A program made the position numbers and the translations under genes. The notes beneath the pieces are model-generated. The model saw only the letters and a list, made by a program, of their open reading frames with translations. It was not told where the DNA came from and did not search any database. From assembly GCA_015499995.1 (NCBI GenBank), contig JADNRV010000719.1, positions 1 to 15,970 on the forward strand: a stretch of DNA of 15,970 nucleotides, written 5' to 3'. Position 1 is the stretch's first letter; each line of letters starts with the position of its first letter. Positions 8,473-15,970 of this stretch are shown here, one piece after another. This DNA is from Flammula alnicola (lineage: Eukaryota > Basidiomycota > Agaricomycetes > Agaricales > Strophariaceae).

Positions 8473-10425
8473 ATGTCCTCGACTTCTGCTGATCACTTCG
8501 CGCTTATACGCGCCTTCATCAAACAGACGGCTAAGGTCTTCATTTCTTGTCGTTCTTCTAACACCCACCCTCCTGCCGACGAAATCCGCACAGCCCTCGA
8601 GACTATTCAGGATCCCCTCCTCCAGCATTTGCAGCGTTTTCCCGATGATCCTATCGAGTGCGAGTCCTTCCGCGCTTTTCTGACTTCCTTGTCCGTGGCC
8701 GCGTACCAGCTTCCCTTTCGTCCCTCTTCTTGGAATGTCTGGTTGATCCAGAACACCCCCAACAACCTTCAGGTACATTTGTCCCTTTCTTCTTTTCTCT
8801 CCCACTTTTCTAACTCCAGCTTTTCCAGACCAACAACCAATTCTTTCGCACTTCCATCCTTCCTCCCAACTACGTATACGTCGGAGATCCTGGCGAGGAT
8901 GAAGACGACGACGCAGAGGGGTCTAACGACTCCGATTCCGCCCCTGAGGTCCCTTCCGCCTCTGTTTCGAGAACGGGACCCCCTACTAAACGTCCTCGCA
9001 TCGGTTTGTTCCCTTTTTCTCTCACACCATCCGTTCTTTACTAACTCATTTTTGTAGAGCCTCCTGCGGTTCCTTCTCGTCGCGAGGCCCCTCCTTCGCC
9101 TGTTCCTTCCGTTTCTACGCGATCCCGTCCTCGTCAGGCCAAGGCCTCTTCTCGCTCTCAGCCAACCATTCCTCCAAAATCGGTCGCAGCTCCCAAGGTG
9201 GCGGCTCCGCCTTCTTCCCAAGTTCGCACTACTTCTGTTCGTGCTACTTGTACGTTTTATTACCACCATTTTTATTTTTTGTTTTTGTTTTTCTAATATT
9301 TTTCCATTCTAGCTCCTGTGGCTAAAATGGTTCCTTCCACTTCGTCCGCTCCCCGTGCTCGTCAAGCTTCTTCCGTTATCGAGCTGGATGACTCTGAGGA
9401 GGAGCAAGTAGACGAGCTCGAGGACGACCAATTGTTTGAACCCGTGCCCAAGGCTTCGAAGGGCAAAACCAAGGCTAAAACCACAAAAGCGCTTCTTCCC
9501 CGCGAAGTCGCTGCCCAGAAGACTTTGGCGGCTCCCGGACCTGCTCACAAACAGGCCATTCCCTCCTCTATGGTCAATATAACGGTCCCCGCCCCTGAGC
9601 CGGTATGTTTCTCTTTTCTAATACAGGTGTTTTAATTTTCTAACCCTTTTTGTAGAATCCTGGTCGCTGCTTGGCTTGTTCCACCCACCTCTTCAAGGGT
9701 GAACCTCACGAATGCAAGTTTCTTGGCTGGGGTCGACGTTGCGAGCAGTGCCAAAAGGGCGGAAAATCGCGCTGCACTTTCGAGCTCAAGCCTGAGGAGC
9801 TCGACGAGGTGTTGCAATCCATCTCGCCCCTCACAACGTCCTCTCGTGACCGTATGTTTTATTTTTCTAACTGCCTTTCTTTTTTAATTCTTTTCTTTCT
9901 TTAGAACTTCGTATCCTCCTCGTCCAGATCAATCGGCTCCTTCAGGACGGCGCTTTGTTTTCCCAGCTGGCTGACCGTGCCAATCGCAACGCCGCTGCCC
10001 TCATCCTGCAATTGCTCGATCGCGCCAACTACCTCAAGAGCAACTTCCCCCCTGGGCATATCGTTGGTCCCCGTTTCCAAGACATGGACGTTTTGGACGT
10101 ATTGCTTTCCTGCGACCCCTCCATTCCCGAGGCTTATTTCGACGAGTCGGCCACCGACCGTGGCTTCCCCCCTATGTCGACTCTCAAACGTATCTTTGCT
10201 GGCCCTTCCGCGGATTCTTCGTCTACTGCCAACGCTTTCGACGCTGTCAACACTGCGGTCAAGACGTTCCACACCATCGAGTCTTCAGTTGCCGAGGAGC
10301 ATTCCTCTTCTCGCGCCGTCACTTCGCCTGCCAACGTCAAGAGTCCGCTTCCTGATACGGAGCCTCGCGGTCAAGACGGTGACCACGAAGACCATCCCGA
10401 CGACATGGAAACTGACGAGCAGTAG
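8473..10425 (+). CDS. Gene A: six-exon protein with a Cys/His zinc-type module, function unknown
   Basis: Exons 8473-8772, 8829-9003, 9058-9249, 9313-9602, 9656-9851 and 9905-10425 join through five 53-63 nt GT..AG introns, several with TTCTAAC-type branch sites, and keep phase throughout to give 557 aa. The first 100 residues are a folded, mostly helical region. Residues about 100-320 are disordered, Pro/Ser/Lys-rich with acidic patches (DDSEEEQVDELEDD) and a KRPRI basic patch. The fifth exon encodes a compact Cys/His module: C324-x2-C327, H337, C339, then C348-x2-C351 and C359, around GWGRRCEQC. This looks like a six-cysteine zinc site with a spacing unlike standard Zn2Cys6. A helical stretch (residues 386-420) and an acidic tail ending DDMETDEQ follow. 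Nuclear DNA or RNA binding is an inference. Unlike gene B, its exons contain no CTAGCT hexamers. I recall similar proteins from Agaricomycetes but know no function. Confidence 0.9.
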
Positions 10426-10585
10426 ATTTCTTCTTCAACCGACCTTTCCCTCCTTCCTTTTCTTATTTGTATATAGAAATCTCTGCTGTTATCCGGTGTC
10501 GTTGGTCGGTAGCGGGTGTCTTGGGCGGCCGCGGGGGCCTTTATTTTTAACGTCGCGTATATAGTTTTTGGACGTTGCACGCTGC
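10426..10585 (+). other. 3' flank of gene A
   Basis: Pyrimidine-rich DNA with TATATAG motifs and a GGCGGCCGCGGGGGCC patch (about 10525-10540). It leads into the three hairpins and is probably the 3' UTR of gene A. Confidence 0.4.
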
Positions 10586-10617
10586 GGGGGCGGTGGTCTT
10601 TTTAGATCATCGTCCCC
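10586..10617 (+). other. Hairpin 1 downstream of gene A
   Basis: A 14-bp stem (10586-10599 with 10604-10617) closes a TTTT loop. All 14 positions pair if G-U is allowed when read as plus-strand RNA. On the opposite strand the G-U pairs would become A-C mismatches, which favours a plus-strand transcript. Confidence 0.75.
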
Positions 10618-10634
10618 TTCGATACTTTTGCCTT

Positions 10635-10667
10635 GGGGGCGGCGATCTTTTTAGATCGTCGTCCCCC
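10635..10667 (+). other. Hairpin 2 downstream of gene A, diverged copy of hairpin 1
   Basis: The stem 10635-10648 with 10653-10666 also has a TTTT loop and 14 pairs with two G-U. Compared with hairpin 1 a U-A pair has become C-G on both sides, and a G-U has become A-U, so pairing is kept while the sequence changes. Confidence 0.75.
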
Positions 10668-10682
10668 TTATATCTTTTTGTC

Positions 10683-10710
10683 AGTAGTGAGACTTTACAG
10701 TCTCACTACT
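10683..10710 (+). other. Hairpin 3 downstream of gene A
   Basis: AGTAGTGAGACT and AGTCTCACTACT form a perfect 12-bp stem around TTAC. It is unrelated in sequence to hairpins 1 and 2 and is followed by AT-rich DNA. The three may form a structured 3' UTR, a processing signal or a small RNA. Confidence 0.8.
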
Positions 10711-10969
10711 TGTTAATATAATTTTTCTTGTGCTGTATTTTCTGGTGTGACCCTAAGCATAAAACCTAAGTTTCTAAGCCTTAAGCCCAATCCCAGATTG
10801 TCTCTATAGTAGACTAGCTTTCTTTCCAAGTCCATCTATGTCTTGTTTTTACTAAGACCTAGTTTATTTCTAAGTCCTAGCTGCTTACTTGCTGCTTGGT
10901 AGTCAGCTAGTTCGCTTTTTCTGTCTTTGTAAGTCCGGAGTATCGCTAGGAATGCGGCTAGCTATTCCT

Positions 10970-11062
10970 ATCTCCCCCCCACGAGAAATCAACTGTCCCC
11001 AGTTGCGTTCTGGGTGCCGTCTAATTTATCTCGCTTATAAAAGGGTACCACTAGTTGTGCTC
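10970..11062 (+). promoter_or_regulatory. Promoter of gene B: CCCCC box, hairpin, TATA box, CTAGT..GCTC element
   Basis: ATCTCCCCCCCACGAGAAAT leads into the perfect hairpin CAACTG-TCCC-CAGTTG (10990-11005), then TATAAAAGG (11036-11044) and CTAGTTGTGCTC (11051-11062). The start codon of gene B is 31 nt further on. The hairpin lies upstream of the TATA box, so it probably acts as DNA rather than RNA. The hairpin arms differ from those upstream of gene A yet pair perfectly. Confidence 0.65.
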
Positions 11063-11092
11063 TTTTCGCACTATTTCTTGTTCTTTTTCCTC

Positions 11093-12555
11093 ATGGCCAC
11101 TATCTCAGCTGACTCTGATCATTCTACGACGATCTCTCCTCGTTCCTTGATTGGCACGACTTTGGCACGCCTCAAGGATGCAACTCTGCAATTTGATGTG
11201 GACTATTTATGCCCTGGCGCTTCCCATTCCTTTGGTTTGGACGTTATTAGGCAGCTAGCTGCTGACGCTGTACGTTCTTGCTTCCCAGCTGTACACTTCG
11301 TCGCTCTTTGTCTAACTGTATTGCCTAGTGCGCCCTTCACCTTTCTCCGGAATATGTCGCCGCACATCCCGACGTATATTTCATATTATCGTCGATTGCG
11401 GAGTCCGAACAAGAGCTTCTTGCTTTTTGTTTTCCCGGAGATCGCGTATCTTATCATCTCAGTCGATCATCCACGACCTTATTCCACCTTTGTAAGGCTT
11501 CCGTCGACGTTGAAACGGCCGTTAAGTTCGTCATTTTTCCTCTCCTTCTCTCCTAGCTTTTTCTCAATTCGCTTTTTAGGCTGGATCTTTCTTAAATGCT
11601 ACTGTAGTTACTCTTTACACCTAGCTCGAAATTCGTTTAGCTAGCCATATCATAACTCGTGTATTTTTGCCTTGAGGCATTGCTTTTTGCAATTTCACCA
11701 TGCCTCATGCCTAAAGACTTTGTCTTTTGTTCATGCGCCTCCTGATTATCGCGCCGGAGTTATGTGTTTCCGTTGCTCGCCAATCAAGCTAGTTGCCATT
11801 TTTGGCTTGCACTGCCATCATGCGACCCTTTTTGATCCCTTTGGGCAGGCGCTAGCTATTTCCTTATTCGGCAAAGGCGCTCCGCGCTTCTGGTTATTTA
11901 ATGTAGATTTGAACGCGTTTTGAGCAGCAGTCGTCGAATATTCAGATGGCTTCACCTATAACCTTCCGACCCATTCCTACCGCTTCCCTCGATGCTTTGG
12001 CAGGTGCTTTGTATTTTTCCGAGTATACCTTGGAACAAAATCCACTCTACATTAATGACTTCGCACGCGAGGTCTTTCGTGCAGGCCTCCTTTGCGTACG
12101 CCTTATTGTTTGAATCCCTTTCTGATTCTCGCTTATTTACCCCATTTTCTTTTAGGAGCCTATCCTCGTTCTCCATCTGACTCCCGACCCTGACGCTCGC
12201 TTTCTTGATCTCTTGAAGCAACTAGTCCACTTGCAGAACGTCGCTCGCCAGCTAGCTAATGCTGCTTTATTCAACAAGCTTCACCGCTTTTTGGTGCATC
12301 GTTACGTACGCCTTCTAGGGTTATCCAAGGCTGAGATCGCGGATTTTTATGCTGAGGTATAAACTCAGTGTTCTTGAGTACTAGCTGTTTTTGCTAATCA
12401 TGCCTCGTTTTTCTCATTTACAGGGTGTGGCTGAGGCATCGACCATACGCTCTGCGCGACAGGTTACTCCTTTTGAACGCGACCCTATTCTTTTCAATTC
12501 CAACCACAAATGCCGCGATGTCTTCTTAACCGACCTCCTACGCCTTTTAGAGTAG
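11093..12555 (+). CDS. Gene B: multi-exon protein of unknown function, possible cysteine-protease-like core
   Basis: Best model: exons 11093-11269, 11329-11520, 11580-11603, 11645-11902, 11946-12095, 12156-12356 and 12424-12555, all phase 0 at the joins, 377 aa. The introns are 59, 59, 41, 43, 60 and 67 nt. The two short ones, both with GTAG donors, are the weak points. If they are not used there are two genes, 11093-11624 or 11093-11923 (MATIS...) and 11946-12555 (MASPI..., 160 aa), with as little as 22 nt between them. That is unusually tight for a fungus and favours one gene. The N-terminal 123 residues are helical. The middle is Cys/His-rich with HNSCIFAL (Cys137) and GLHCHHATLFDPFG (His187-190, Asp195), reminiscent of the Cys and His/Asp halves of OTU- or papain-like proteases. 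This is a resemblance only. The C-terminal part is helical and Leu-rich. Promoter and start are well supported. Confidence 0.6.
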
Positions 12556-12688
12556 ATATTTGCAATTAATCTGTACTCTAGGCGCATTTCAATGTGACTG
12601 GTTCGAGTTTTCCCTTCTGAGACTGTTTCTTGAGCTAGGGCGTTATCTCTATCGCCTCATGTCATCTGAAAACAGCAGCTAGCTTTGG
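12556..12688. other. Spacer between genes B and D
   Basis: A short non-coding spacer with AGCTAG/CTAGCT hexamers near 12630 and 12677. A TATCTC..CATGTCATCTG stretch (12645-12668) may be a worn version of the CCCCC-box and hairpin seen upstream of genes A and B, but pairing is poor. Confidence 0.35.
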
Positions 12689-12713
12689 TATAAAGAGGCT
12701 AGCTGTTTCGCTC
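12689..12713 (+). promoter_or_regulatory. TATA box and CTAGC..GCTC element of gene D
   Basis: TATAAAGAG at 12689-12697 is followed at once by CTAGCTGTTTCGCTC (12699-12713). This matches the arrangement TATAAAAGG then CTAGTTGTGCTC upstream of gene B. The ATG of gene D is about 60 nt downstream. Confidence 0.55.
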
Positions 12714-12771
12714 TTGTTCTCCAGTAGTTTCTTTTCTACTTTTCTGCACACCTCTTCTCCTCTACCTTTCC

Positions 12772-12957
12772 ATGTCTTCTGTTGACCGTCAACGCAACCT
12801 TCCTAGCTACCCGGATATCATGCAGAAGGTTAAACTTCTCGATGTTATTCGTGGCGCGCCCGGTGCGACGTTGGCCAACTACACCGCCAAATGTGTGACA
12901 CCTACCAGTCACGTTTTCAAATTTCATGAAGAAGATATGTCGGCGCACATGAGTTAG
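12772..12957 (+). pseudogene. Gene D: 5' end of an unrecognised gene, cut off by a tandem array
   Basis: An ATG in good context (CTTTCCATGTC) opens a 61-codon frame beginning MSSVDRQRNLPSYPDIMQ. About the first 40 residues (to about 12890) look like ordinary coding sequence with a helical segment. After that the DNA becomes the oldest copy of the 127-bp repeat and the remaining codons to the stop at 12955-12957 are repeat-derived. It has its own TATA box and start element like gene B, so it is the third gene of the unit, truncated at its 3' side. Confidence 0.45.
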
Positions 12958-13515
12958 ATATGGAACCAGCTCTACAACAGCTGAAAATTTTGATGTTAGG
13001 GTAGCTGGTTGGCATATGTACAGACGTGACAATTATGTATTAGGAAGACCACCCTGGAGATCTCGTCCCACCTCCATGTCAGATCGAGAATCAGCTCCAT
13101 TGCAGCTGAAATATTTCATGTAATCTCAGCTGGTCAGCACGTGTGCGCATATAATATCAAGGAAGTGGCAGGGGTATCTTGGAGGTTTTGCTCCACCCAT
13201 CTGCCAGATGCAGAACAAGCTCCATTGTGGCTAATATATTTCATGCTATCTCAGCTGGTAAGTATATGTTCACACATATAATATCCGTGAAGCAGCGGGG
13301 GTATCTTGGAGGTCTTGTTCCACCCATCTGCCAGATGCAGAACAAGCTTCATTGTGGCTAATATATTTCATTTTATCTCAGCTGGTAAGTATATGTTCGC
13401 ACATATAATATCCGTGAAGCAGCGGGGGTATCTTGGAGGTCTTGTTCCACCCATCTGCCAGATGCAGAACAAGCTTCATTGTGGCTAATATATTTCATTT
13501 TATCTCAGCTGGTAT
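12920..13515 (+). repeat. 127-bp tandem array, about 4.7 copies
   Basis: Unit starts (GTATCTTGGAGG) lie at 13174, 13301 and 13428, exactly 127 bp apart. A diverged copy starts near 13047 and a still older one near 12920. The last two copies are identical over the 88 bp they share. The copy at 13174 differs from its right neighbour at six positions. Each unit carries TCAGCTGGTA, a CACATATAATATCC block and the CATCT-GCC-AGATG inverted repeat. Short frames of 60 codons repeat with the unit and are not genes. Confidence 0.9.
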
Positions 13516-13646
13516 GGGGGTTCATGTCTTCCATTTTAGGGTTTCTCCCAAGAATATGGTATGTATTCAAACAAGAAGAAGGCATCTATGGCATACAGAC
13601 AGACAACAGAAAGAGGACCAATATATTAGTGATAAGTGTCCAACAG
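13516..13646. other. Spacer, nothing recognised
   Basis: The sequence leaves the 127-bp array at about 13515. No gene or repeat is evident before the stop codon of the next minus-strand remnant. Confidence 0.3.
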
Positions 13647-14376
13647 TCAGTCAAGAAAGAGGAGAGTATCGGCGTGTCGGCGTGTCGAAGAACGGGAAGT
13701 AGCTGAATAAGGGGCGGGCAGGGCGTAAAATAAGGAGGCAGAGGGAGAGACGCATGAGATCTGAATTGTGTCGACGTCCCGGATGGCTTCAAAAGAGTCC
13801 GTGGCTGAGGTGAGGGATGGTCAGGGCGTAAAATAAGAAGGGAGAAGGAGGGACGCACGAGATCTGAATGGCGTCGACGACGTCCCGGATGGCTTCAAAA
13901 GAATCCGTGGCTGAGGTGAGGGATGGTCAGGGCGTAAAACGAAAGGAAGGAGAAAATGGGGCACACGAAATTTGAACGGCGTCGACGTCTGAAAAACGCC
14001 TGATGTTCCTGGCAGAGAAAAAGACCTTTGTGCGGAAGCCACCGTCGGACCTCCAGCGAATCCTAAGCTTGAACGCGAAATCATCGTTGAGGTTGAACAC
14101 GAGGACAACGATGTAACACTGGCATTTCTGAGGTGATCCGCGACGATCACGGCTGTGGGATGAAGAGTCACAACACTAAACTAGGGGGGAAAAAAAAACG
14201 CACTAAAGAACAAAGTTAAACTCCAGGGAACGATCTTGGAGCTCCAGCCCAACTAATATCTTCCTTATAGCCGGGACTACAGTGAGACTGAGGATTTTGA
14301 AGACCCCGAATGCAGACGAAAAATGGCTGGGCTGGTACCAAGTCGTTATCGCTTCGTGGTCGGAGAACGCGGACAT
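13647..14376 (-). pseudogene. Remnant of an unrecognised minus-strand gene
   Basis: An ATG at 14374-14376 starts MSAFSDHEAITTWYQPSH and the frame runs on through VVPAIRKILVGLELQDR to about 14214. A possible intron (donor in GTTCTT, acceptor GCCAG at 14119-14123) leads to a second exon beginning CYIVVLVFNLNDDFAFKL and FRTKVFFSARNIRRF, with alternating hydrophobic residues suggesting beta strands. After about 13990 the reading enters a 103-106 bp tandem repeat whose units encode related peptides (DAVQISC, DAIQISCVPP, DTIQISCVSP) in different frames, ending at TGA 13647-13649. Because the unit lengths are not multiples of three, no single frame spans the whole. The family is unknown to me. Confidence 0.35.
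13715..14000 (+). repeat. 103-106 bp tandem repeat, about 2.7 copies
   Basis: CAGGGCGTAAAA starts units at 13719, 13822 and 13928, with shared GAGATCTGAAT, GTCGACG..GTCCCGGATGG and CTTCAAAAGA..CCGTGGCTGAGG blocks. The array overlaps the 3' part of the minus-strand gene remnant and duplicates coding sequence of it. Confidence 0.85.
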
Positions 14377-14729
14377 GACGATGGCGATCTCTTGAAGTGG
14401 TGGCAGGTGCAGCAGTGGGCGGAGGCAAGAGGAGTGGTGGGAAGGAGGAGCAATGGCGGTTGAGGGTAGGGAAGGAAAAAGGTTGGGGAAAAGAAGCAGG
14501 ATGTTGCCATAAACGACGCCAAACCAAATGACCACAATGTACCAGGCAATGGTCACTGGATCAAACGATGTCAAACGCCATGGGCACATTGCACCCTGCC
14601 TTCAGCAGGCAGTAGTAATGACCAGGACGAATATGCGGTGGATATCGCGCACAACCCCGACTTCGTCAAAACTCATCTAGCCACGGGGTGAGCACAGAGG
14701 CTTGTATTAATATTTTTTGTCTCGTACCA
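14377..14729. other. Intergenic, nothing recognised
   Basis: Open minus frames of 67-128 codons exist, but they are Pro/Ser/His-rich without motifs. One is in frame with the MSAFSDHE start (from 14589) and could extend that remnant upstream. Confidence 0.35.
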
Positions 14730-15970
14730 CTAAACTCCTGCCATAGTGTCGTCTGCCCATGCTTCTGCTTCTAGTTCCAGTCTTGCTCGCTTTCTTGATA
14801 ATGAACTTGTGCCGGCTGGAGTTGATGATTCGTGTTTCTTCAACTGTTTCTTCTGCTCTGCCCGCGCTTTGATTTCTGCTTGTTTGCGTCGAAGAGTTTG
14901 CGCAAATTCCGTATGTTTTGCTCTCCGCTCCTCAGGAGGATAAAGGAGGACAGGAACAACCAGAGAATGATCCAAACTTGCTCGCAGAAGGTGTGCATTA
15001 TGGAATGCATGAGTATTGATGACAAAACGGTCAATAGGTTTGTGTTCGATAAAGGCATCGAATACACCTGATTCAACTCGCTCCTGCATTAACGCCTGCT
15101 TTCCTGATGCTGTACACTTTGCAAGGACGCAGTCATGCTGCACGTTGTACAGAAATTCAATGTCCTGCGATGCATTTAGACTATGCAGTCCATATCAGGG
15201 AATATAGACGTACGATAGTTGGTATCACAATATAAGTTGTCTTGTCATCAGGCCGTGCCAACATTGGCATTCCAAAGATTTTGTGCCGGGTACCACAAAC
15301 TTTGAAGATGTCAAGAATAACAACCGCACGATTCTTCTCCTCTGACCAGATTTCAACAATGCGGCCAGTAACAGACTCCTGTCTCTACAGCAAAGGGTAT
15401 TGAGATGGATATGCTAGTTTACTAGAATATAGTTTTAAACTTACATTGAATGGGGATGTTGCAAAAATCCACGAGCCTACTAAACAGTTGTCTCCGTAAC
15501 GTCCAATAGCAGACCTGCATGGTGTCCATTGTGAATTAGGGTCTTCTGAGGCGTTTATGGCCTTCGCTCCTTGGGTCTGGCACCACGGTACATATTTTCG
15601 GCTTTCAATTTTCTGATTTGCACCTCGCTTGAGAGGTTCCAGCCTAACAGAACCTAAATTATTGCCATTAAACTGAGTGGGACGGTATAAATGTATTTTA
15701 AACTTACCACTAACAAGAGGCTTGTCACTGGTCCAACCTACAAAGGCCTGTAGTGTTGGATGATCACGTATGAAGTTACGCACAGAAGGGCCTGGTCTCC
15801 TCCATTCTCCGTCCTCTGTGGGCCACCAACCACCAGTGAGATGGTGCTTCAGGAGTTCTTGACCAGCTAACTGTAATGCTATGTCACGGCTTGGGGAAAG
15901 ATGATTCGAGAATATGGAGCAGAATCTGAATATAGCATTGAAACACTCGAAGGTCTCCGATGCAGTCCCG
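14730..15970 (-). CDS. Transposon-associated Agaricomycete protein, C-terminal part, runs off right edge
   Basis: Four exons on the minus strand, 15708-15970 (incomplete), 15445-15653, 15214-15384 and 14730-15164, join through introns of 54, 60 and 49 nt (GTAAGT, GTAAGT, GTACGT donors) with phase kept, giving about 358 visible residues and no disruption. In order: ETFECFNAIFRFCSIFSNH and SPSRDIALQL, a Trp-rich GGWW..DGEW stretch, then a beta-rich block (CLVGSWIFATSPF, VTGRIVEIWSEE, VILDIFKV, RHKIFGMPML) that resembles a BAH-like or chromatin-reader fold, then QHDCVLAKCTASGK and FVINTHAFHNAHLLRASL. A basic helical tail (EIKARAEQKKQLKKHE) and a nuclear-localisation-like SRKRARLE follow, then the stop at 14730-14732. 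From memory this belongs to a very abundant Agaricomycete family linked to CACTA/Plavaka-type DNA transposons. The link is inference, since the N-terminal catalytic part is outside the window. Confidence 0.82.

Noticed and set aside
8416..9269. Minus-strand frames of 129 and 166 codons opposite gene A
   Set aside because: They run across gene A exons and introns; gene A has consistent splice sites and phase, and these frames have no motif.
12598..12625. GGTTCGAG resembling a tRNA T-loop
   Set aside because: No acceptor, D-arm or anticodon arm can be folded around it.
6540..12890. Segment taken as an LTR retrotransposon
   Set aside because: I found no matching terminal direct repeats, no primer-binding site and no protease, reverse transcriptase or integrase motif.
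13179..13702. Three similar 60-89 codon frames in series
   Set aside because: They recur every 127 bp with the tandem repeat and lack any protein-like feature.

Overview
The window looks like nuclear DNA of a mushroom-forming basidiomycete (Agaricomycetes). The basis is 41-76 nt GT..AG introns, several with a CTAAC-type branch site, that restore long reading frames; a tyrosine recombinase and a right-edge protein that resemble repeat families I know from Agaricomycete genomes; and a dense mix of decayed genes, fold-back elements and tandem repeats. No rRNA, tRNA or CRISPR array is visible. This is an accessory, transposon-rich region.

Layout: (1) 1-1796, minus: a C2H2 zinc-finger regulator with stop codons, frameshifts and lost zinc ligands. 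(2) 1797-3081: intergenic DNA with several perfect palindromes. (3) 3082-3476: a fold-back MITE with 141-bp terminal inverted repeats and TA flanks, ending 12 bp from the stop codon of (4) a minus-strand tyrosine recombinase (3489-4539, one intron, all catalytic residues present, upstream part decayed). (5) 4634-5600: old 216-bp direct repeats. (6) 5723-6424: an ACT microsatellite and a GCT/TCG-rich minisatellite. (7) About 6540-12890: a segment with its own character, rich in CTAGCT/AGCTAG and carrying three plus-strand genes: gene A (8473-10425, six exons, 557 aa, Cys/His zinc-type module), gene B (11093-12555, up to seven exons, about 377 aa, possible cysteine-protease-like core) and the 5' end of gene D (12772-about 12890). 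(8) About 12920-13515: a 127-bp tandem array that cuts off gene D. (9) 13647-14376, minus: remnants of an unrecognised gene with a 103-106 bp triplication. (10) 14730-15970, minus: the intact C-terminal four exons of a transposon-associated protein that runs off the right edge.

The most unusual part is segment 7. Genes A and B share an upstream box (CTCCCCC..ACGA..AATC) followed by a short hairpin whose arms differ in sequence but both pair perfectly around a TCCY loop. Downstream of this both have a CTAGT..GCTC start-like element; gene B also has a TATA box here, and gene D has TATA plus a related element. Downstream of gene A lie three consecutive strong hairpins, two of which are diverged copies kept paired by compensatory and G-U changes. 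Together these suggest a co-regulated multigene unit of unknown function, possibly a mobile element, truncated on its right by the 127-bp array.
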